NCBI GenBank assembly: GCA_021613335.1
Contig: JAJTWR010000377.1
Location: 310,001 to 374,000, forward strand
Length of the DNA: 64,000 bases
From: Whitmania pigra
Lineage: Eukaryota; Annelida; Clitellata; Hirudinida; Haemopidae
Direction of reading: 5' to 3'
The notes under the pieces were generated by a model that was given only the letters and a program-made list of their open reading frames with translations, had not been told where the DNA came from and did no database searches. The translations under genes were made by a program, and so were the position numbers. Each line of letters opens with the position of its first letter. Positions within the stretch are counted from its first letter, which is position 1. Of the stretch, positions 57,665 to 64,000 are shown in pieces.

Positions 57665-58441
57665 TTAACGATGAGCTCCTGGGCTACCAGGACACCTACA
57701 CCCTGAGCTACCAGTTCCTCCACTTGAGCTGCCAGTTCCTCCACTTGAGCTTCCACTACAGCAGCAATTTCCAATTTTCATGCCACTGAAAATTTGATTG
57801 AAACCATTTCATTATTTTATTGTTTAATAACTAATCGAAAGTGTTATTTTAAATAAATGGCTCTTACAGTAATCATTCTGCAATTTAAATTCCCTATGTA
57901 ATTTGTTTCGAAATAAAATTTAGAATTAAAAAAAATAATATATAAATTCTAAATATTCAAATTCTACAATTAAATTATGCAGACATTTACTTTTCTTACA
58001 GTTATAAAATTTGTAAATAAAGTTTTCTTAAAGTTAAAAGCAACTAGAATCTCACTGGCATTTGTCTCGGCAATGACAACAACAACAACATCCACGGGTT
58101 TCAGTGGAAACTGAAAGTTATCAATTTAAACATTCTGCAGAACTGAGAGCAATTAAGTTTTTGTGGTCTTGATAAGTTTGATAATCTTATTGGAAATGTT
58201 ACTCAAAGCACTGCATGAAAACGAAAAAGGGAGCTGCAGTTAAAAGTGTTCAATTAAACATTTTACAACATTTCAATAGTTGAATGAAAAAATCCTCAAA
58301 TTTAGACACAATTTAAGAATACCGAAAATATCTATATTAAGTAGTAGGACTGCATAAAAATTAGAAACATGTAAATAATGAGATAAGTTAGCACCAGAAC
58401 TTACGTGCCAAAAGAATCAACAGTATCAAGATAGCTTTCAT
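57665..58441 (-). CDS. Secreted cysteine-run peptide with Kazal-like gene structure
   Basis: Exons on the minus strand: 58441-58405 (signal MKAILILLILLA), 58110-58056 and 57785-57665, phases 1 and 2, 70 residues. Exon 2 reads LSTETRG, then five consecutive Cys from a TGT run, then HCRDKC. Exon 3 begins GMKIGNC, then two more Cys, a Gly/Ser/Thr repeat (SGSSSGGTG type) and GCRCPGSPGAHR. Exon lengths aside, the phases, the C-x3-C before the second intron and the G-[MV]-K-I...C start of exon 3 match the LDTI-like neighbours. It therefore looks like a Kazal gene whose first half was replaced by a TTG microsatellite. TATAAAAGG lies at 58484-58492. Function unknown. Confidence 0.7.
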
Positions 58442-59430
58442 AGTTCGTGCACAGAACAGCCTTGGACCCGTCTTATCGGGACGCCTTTTATAGCAAAAAT
58501 ATTGTCATATAAACACGGAAAAACAACGGCCCTCTATACGATGATATGTGAGCAATCTTCTGATTTTTAATACTTCAAATAAAGGAAGCATTGCTTTGAA
58601 AATTGTTCTGGTTAGACACTAAAGGCGATTATCTAAATTGGAGATAATGAAAATATGGTTTAAACGTATACATATACATGGTATCATTTTAGAAAGTGTA
58701 AAGAAATAAATTTACGGGCCATTTAATTATTACCTTCATAAAAGACACTTGGTGAATTGTCGTTCTCATTGCAATGCTGTCTGTCTTCAGTCTTCCTTCC
58801 TTTTAAATCTAAATTTAGTAACCCTCGTTGCTATGGTACGAAATAACTCGCCTAACAGGTGAGTATTTAGCGTCAATGGAATTGTTATATAAAATTTGAT
58901 ATTGGTAATAGCAATATGTACACACACGCTTGCTAACAACAAAAGGCAACAGCAGAGATTTACAAATGTACAATAAGAACTACTGTCGATTTTCGATACA
59001 AACGTTTCTAATTATTGCATAGATAAAGATCGCTCACAAAAATTCCCACAACATATGAGGCGGTTTTTGTGTAAATTGAGTAATTATTCATCGTAAATCA
59101 GTTTTAGATTTATCAGAATAATTAAATGTGAACTATTAACACTTTCATCAATCATTTTCAATGATAACTTTTGAAACCATAGTAGCAAACCTCGTGCATA
59201 TTAAATACTAAAAAGATCAAAATTAAAAACTTTACCAAGTAATTATTAAAATTAATAAAATTCGAAAAATAAAACCTAAGCCTTATTGCTTTCGTCCTAA
59301 CAAGTTAGACAGACTGAAAGAGGACCATTTGAATTGCTGTCCTGATTAAAGATTAGATAAGTCTGATATCGCAGATGATACATTGTTTTTTTTTAATGAT
59401 TTATTGTTTTTAGTGCTTTTATATGCTTAA
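58442..59430. other. Divergent intergenic region
   Basis: Holds the promoter of the minus-strand cysteine-run gene (TATAAAAGG, 58484-58492). From about 59040 on it holds the duplicated upstream region of the plus-strand LDTI-like gene. No other gene. Confidence 0.45.
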
Positions 59431-59438
59431 TATAAAAA
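59431..59438 (+). promoter_or_regulatory. TATA-like box of the gene at 59488
   Basis: TATAAAAA, 57 bp before the ATG, repeated at 62189-62196 ahead of the duplicate gene. Confidence 0.5.
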
Positions 59439-59487
59439 AAAAACAGAAGTAATTGCAGACGCAAATTGGGTTCGCTTTGAAGTTTGA

Positions 59488-59973
59488 ATGACGATGTTCA
59501 CTGCCAAAATTGCTGTGGTTTTAATGATAGTTTGCTTGATGGCGAGTGAGTTTGTCTGGAGATTTGCATGTTTTACATACGATGTTTACTTATAAGTCTT
59601 CAAGTTTAAAGTAATTTTAATGGTTTAAAATGCTTTCTTATTTGAAATATTATAAATTCAACATGGAAAATAACTTTATTTCTAATTGAAGATCCAACGG
59701 AGGAATGGTTTTTTTGGGGCAAACCAAAATGCCAATGCCCTGACAAATATTTTCCTGTCTGTGGACAAAATTTTCTAACATATTACAATGGATGCTTTGC
59801 ACTTTGCAAGTAAAAAAATTAAATACGTTATACTTATCTAAGTTTGTAAAACTCTAAGTTTACATTAGAAAAATAGCATTTGGATAGCTGATAATGCTAT
59901 AATTTAATGTTTTAATGTTTAATTAAATCACATGTTTAGAGGCGTGAAAATTGTCCACAGTGGCCAATGTTAG
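59488..59973 (+). CDS. LDTI-like Kazal peptide, copy 1
   Basis: Three exons, 59488-59545, 59692-59809 and 59940-59973, phases 1 and 2, 69 residues. The signal peptide starts MTMFTAKIAVVLMIVCLMA. An acidic/aromatic lead, NPTEEWFFWGKPK, precedes C-x-C-x7-C-x10-C-x3-C-x10-C, and the protein ends at Cys6 (GVKIVHSGQC). Spacing is identical to LDTI, the leech tryptase inhibitor. The usual P1 Lys is shifted: CPD-K puts Asp at P1 and Lys at P1'. The GSDGRTY turn is replaced by GQNFLTY. Specificity therefore cannot be inferred from LDTI. The N-terminal TEEW signature is the same as in the proline-rich genes 6 kb upstream. Confidence 0.87.
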
Positions 59974-62246
59974 AAAAGACCAAAGATTCCTGAGCCTATT
60001 TCTGTTTAACTATCGTATATTTCAGTCTGGGAGGAATTGAAGTGAATAATAATATTGGTATTGAAATGTATATATCCTTTAATGTGATCAATTCAAATTA
60101 ATACTATAGAATTCATTTCCATAATCAAGTGCACATGGCCCCAAAGAAAACATAATATTACTTGTTTTTGTTAATACATTTTTGAATACATTTTAAAAAT
60201 CGGTTTGGAGTTTTTGGTTGTTCAAATTTTATGACATCAAGATTTGATCGCTCTATGTGCAATTGCATTTTTGGCTAGCAATTCAAACATGATGATGTTT
60301 TTACCCTTTCAATGGACTTTAAGCAAATCAAAATTACGAATTTCAAGTGCGTTTCACTCAGAATTAATTATAATAGGAAATAAGCAGAATAGTTTAACAT
60401 AACAATGCTTCCTTTATTTTAAGCATCAATTTATTTATTCGATTTCTGCTATAAAAGCAGCTTTTTATAATTATAATATATAATAATTTCATAAGGATAT
60501 TAATAATAATAATAATTTATGTAATAAATATATCGACGGCAAATATTCACCTGTTGTGTGAACATTTATATCTTAACAATGTGCGCCACCGCAGCGAAAT
60601 TTATTAATTTTAGATTTCAAGGTTGGCTGCAATTCATTGCGAAGAAAATTTATTTTAAACATTTTGAAGGCTGTTTTATTTTTGAAAGTGAAAAATAAAG
60701 TTTAGTAAGTAATATTAAAATTTTTTGTAATAAATTAACGGAAGGTAAATTTGTTTCTTTAAACTTTCTGAAATTTAACTTAAACATAATTCACTTATCA
60801 CCAATTTTATTTAGTTAGTCTCCGCTAGTATCAAAACAAACCGATTTAACAGAACTTGCTTCTTTCTTTACTTGAACTGGTTAAAATAATTTAAAAGTGT
60901 TAAAAACAATTAAAAAGTGTCAAAAATAATTAAAAAGTGTTAAAAATAATTAAAAAGTAGTAAAAATAATAAAAAAGTGGTAAAAATAAAATATTTACTA
61001 AATTTCATTGAATAGTTGTAGCACTTGTAATTATTGTTTGTTTTTTTTAAACCGTTTGCAAAGTGTTTAATAGGAATGAATTATAGATAATCTCTAATTT
61101 ATTTCAAGATGGCTAGACAAATTAAACAGTAATTATAAAATAGATATTTAATAACTTTAAATGGTAACCTTAATAGTATTAAAAAATATTATGACATTAT
61201 TATTCAATATTATTATATTTAATTAATATCTTATAACCAGAGTTAAGTATTTTTACTTCTGAATTTGTCAATGAAATTACTAACTTGAATCTGGCGGTCA
61301 GGTTGTCAAGTAATGGCAAATGTCGTAATGTGTGTTGTTCAAAACCTAGCCTGCAGTGCCACAAGCGTCTTTGGAAGGAGCGCTATATAAATTATTACAA
61401 AAAAGAGCCTCTGAAGCTATGCAGTACATTTACTTCAAAGAGTGTTATTGTGGTTATTTAAGGATTTAATAAGAATGAAACAAAGGTTTGAAATTGATAT
61501 CCTAAAAAATTATTACGTTATTGTTATTAATGTATTTGGGTATTGAATGCTGGAGAAATAACTCGTAATTGTAATAAGAACTGAAATTTGCTTGAAAACT
61601 AACGGCAACTTTGACTCGAAACGTAAACAAATTCTAGGTCAAGTGCAACTAAAAGTGGTCCACAATATCCATGCGGACACAACAGCTTTGGACAGCGAAG
61701 ATACAAGGCGCATCTTACGCTATGCACATGGCGCTTTATAAATTTATTATTATTATTATTAGTTATTGATTATTTTTGCTATAAATTTGAGTCTAAAAAT
61801 TAGACCCCGCATTCCCAAGCCAGTTTTTTTTTAGCAGCCCATGAAGGTGACAAATTGAGTAATAACACTTTATAAATCAGTTTCAGAATTATTAAATTAA
61901 TCATTTTCAATGATAATTTTTGAAAACATAATAGCAAGCTTCCTGCATATTAAATACTATAAAATTTCCATATTAAAATCTTTACCATGTAAATTTATTT
62001 ATTAGAATTAATAAAATTCTAAAAATAACAGCTAAACATTGTTGTTTTTGTCCTAACTAGTTAGACAGACTGAAAGAGAACCAAATTTGAATTGCTGTCC
62101 TGATTAAGGATTAGATAAGTCTGATATCGAAGATGATATATTATTTTTTTTTAATGATTTATTGTTTTTAGTGCTTTTATATGCTTAATATAAAAAAAAA
62201 CAGAAGTAATTGCAGACGCAAATTGGGTTCGAAATTTGAAGTTTGA
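59974..62246. other. Intergenic between the two LDTI-like copies
   Basis: The 3' flank to about 60800 is repeated after the second gene (about 62810-63620). SINE-like fragments lie at 61290-61440 and about 61700-61765. The upstream region of the second gene starts near 61840. A run of imperfect 18-bp repeats with 'taaaaagtgttaaaaataat' lies at about 60890-60990. No gene. Confidence 0.55.
61290..61440 (+). repeat. Diverged SINE-like copy
   Basis: Shares 'ggcggtca...aatggcaa.tgtcgtaatgt', a degenerate B box (TTGTTCAAAACC), 'ggaaggagcgctatataaat' and the GAGCCTCTGA block with the element at 6833-6974. Confidence 0.55.
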
Positions 62247-62809
62247 ATGACGATGTTCACTGTCAAAATTCCTGTGGTTTTAATGGTCGTTTGCTTGATG
62301 GCGAGTGAGTTTGTCTAGAAATTTGTATTTTTTACATACGATATTTACTGATATTTCTTCAAGTTTAAAGTAAATTTAATGGTTTAAAACGATTTCTTAT
62401 TTGAAATATTATAAATTCAACATGGAAAATAACTTTATTTCTAATTGAAGATCCAACGGAGGAATGGTTTTTTTGGGGCAAACCAAAATGCCAATGCCCT
62501 GACAAAGTGCGCCCTGTCTGTGGGCCACATTATGAAACATATAGCAATTATTGCTTTGCACTTTGCAAGTAAAAAAATTAAATCTAAGTTTGTAAAACTC
62601 TAAGTTTACATTAGAAAAATAGCATTTGGATAGCTGATAATGCTGTAATTTATCAAATTGTTTTTAGAAGATTGAAGTGCCTGCAAAATTAAAAACAGTT
62701 GAATAATTAAAAATTTTTAATTTAATTATGTATTCATTATTTATTTAATAATGTTTAATTAAATCATATGTTTAGTGGCGTGAGAGTTGTCCGCAGTGGC
62801 CCTTGTTAG
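62247..62809 (+). CDS. LDTI-like Kazal peptide, copy 2
   Basis: Three exons, 62247-62304, 62451-62568 and 62776-62809, with the same lengths and phases as copy 1, 69 residues. Signal peptide and NPTEEWFFWGKPK lead are nearly unchanged. Between Cys2 and Cys4 and after Cys5 many residues differ (DKVRPVCGPHYETYSNYC versus DKYFPVCGQNFLTYYNGC; GVRVVRSGPC versus GVKIVHSGQC), while intron 1 and flanks are almost identical. Changes concentrate in the exposed inhibitor loops, as expected for positive selection (inference). Intron 2 is longer than in copy 1. Confidence 0.87.
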
Positions 62810-63802
62810 AAAAGACCAAAGATTCCTGAGCCTATTTCTGTTTAACTATCGTATATTTCAGTCTGGGAGGAATTGAAGTGAATAATAATATTGGTATTGA
62901 AATGTATATATCCTTTAATGTGATCAATTCAAATTAATACTATAGAATTCATTTCCATAATCAAGTGCACATGGCTCCAAAGAAAACATAATATTACTTG
63001 TTTTTGTTAATACATTTTAAAAATCGGTTTGGAGTTTTTGGTTGTTCAAATTTTATGACATCAAGATTTGATCGCTCTATGTGCATTTGAATTTTTGGCT
63101 AGCAATTCAAACATGATGATGTTTTTACCCTTTCAATGGACTTTAAGCAAATCAAAATTACGAATTTCAAGTGCGTTTCACTCAGAATTAATTATAATAG
63201 GAAATAAGCAGAATAGTTTAACATAACAATGCTTCCTTTATTTTAAGCATCAATTTATTTATTCGATTTCTGCTATAAAAGCAGCTTTTTATAATTATAA
63301 TATATAATAATTTCATAAGGATATTAATAATAATAATAATAATTTATGTAATAAATATATCAACGGCAAATATTCACCTGTTGTGTGAACATTTATATCT
63401 TAACAATGTGCGCCACCGCAGCGAAATTTATTAATTTTAGATTTCAAGGTTGGTTGCAATTCATTGAGAAGAAAATTTATTTTAAACATTTTGAAGGCTG
63501 TTTTATTTTTGAAAGTGAAAAATAAAGTTTAGTAAGTAATATTAAAATTTTTTGTAATAAATTAACGGAAGGTAAATTTTGTTTCTTTAAACTTTCTGAA
63601 ATTTAACTTATAGCGACTTAACAGGACATGCGTTTTTCTTTACTTGAAGTGTTAAAAATAATTAAAAAGAGTAAAAAAATAAAATATTTACTAAATCTCA
63701 TTGAATAGGTAGCAGTTGTTTGTGAGCTAATTCTATTCGACTGAATATTGTTGACATAAAAGGCGTCCCGATAGAATGCATGGGATTTTTTCTGCACAAA
63801 CT
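62810..63802. other. 3' flank duplicate and promoter of the last gene
   Basis: To about 63620 this copies about 59974-60800. Then comes a short stretch leading to a CATAAAAGGCGTCCCGATAG motif (63745-63775), shared with the promoter of the cysteine-run gene at 58441. Confidence 0.5.
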
Positions 63803-64000
63803 ATGAAGGCTATTTTGATAATTTTGACACGTAAGTTCTGATATCAAGATATCTCTTTATTATAAATTTTTATTTTTTATGCAGCTTTACTTCATATTGT
63901 AAGCGGTATTTTTCCTAAATAGCATTTAAACCTTTTATTTTTGTTTGTATTTTGAGGTTTTTATTCCATACATTTTTATGTATTTGTTACAATTTTAAAC
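63803..64000 (+). CDS. Partial gene: signal exon related to the cysteine-run peptide
   Basis: Exon 1 at 63803-63830 reads MKAILIILT and ends in phase 1 before GTAAGT. It matches the leader of the minus-strand gene at 57665-58441 (MKAILILLILLA) with three codons deleted, and the promoter block before the ATG is shared. The hydrophobic core is short for a signal peptide, so the copy may be weak. Later exons lie beyond the window. Confidence 0.5.

Overview
The window is eukaryotic, AT-rich (my impression, not a count) and full of microsatellites. It most likely comes from an annelid, specifically a leech. The best clue is a family of small three-exon secreted peptides whose cysteine spacing (C-x-C-x7-C-x10-C-x3-C-x10-C, or close variants) matches the non-classical Kazal inhibitors of leeches (LDTI/bdellin type). 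The taxon is an inference; no marker gene is present.

Layout. 1-15 kb is mostly gene-poor DNA with long AAT, CAA and TCA/TCG arrays, a 56-bp and a 22-bp tandem repeat, and SINE-like copies. It holds one clear gene, a single-exon DXD-motif glycosyltransferase (minus strand, 7164-8543). 13.75-27.2 kb is a tandem duplication with a unit of about 6.5 kb. Each unit carries one plus-strand Kazal gene followed by three minus-strand Kazal genes or relics. The first copy keeps two apparently intact genes (15664-16428 and 19262-19908). The second is damaged: a 2-nt frameshift, a 526-bp hAT insertion in a signal-peptide exon, and a lost splice acceptor. 27.2-28.8 kb is a truncated LTR element. 28.8-50 kb holds further Kazal genes (32288-33049, 35731-36496, 37681-38272, 45278-46026, 48641-49265), relic exons, and mobile DNA: a BED-finger hAT, a gag/protease fragment, and a complete hAT with an 8-bp target-site duplication.

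50.5-64 kb is the most interesting part. Eight short genes have nearly the same leader architecture: a signal-peptide exon ending in phase 1, then a second exon that mostly opens with a short acidic segment (consensus x-P-T-E-E-W). The mature parts differ completely. Three are cationic proline-rich peptides resembling proline-rich antimicrobial peptides, one of them with ten perfect NFPRPP repeats. One is a Kazal domain fused to an Arg/Trp/Pro tail. Two are LDTI-like Kazal peptides. One is a cysteine-run peptide that keeps only the end of the Kazal fold. One is cut by the window edge.

How they may work together (inference): the locus looks like a birth-and-death cluster of secreted defence or salivary peptides. 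A common promoter, signal and pro-segment cassette has been duplicated while the mature exon was diversified or replaced. Most intact genes have a TATA box about 40-70 bp upstream of the ATG. No RNA genes, CRISPR arrays or prokaryotic features were seen. All exon boundaries were assigned by eye from GT/AG sites, phase and paralog alignment, and none is backed by transcript data.
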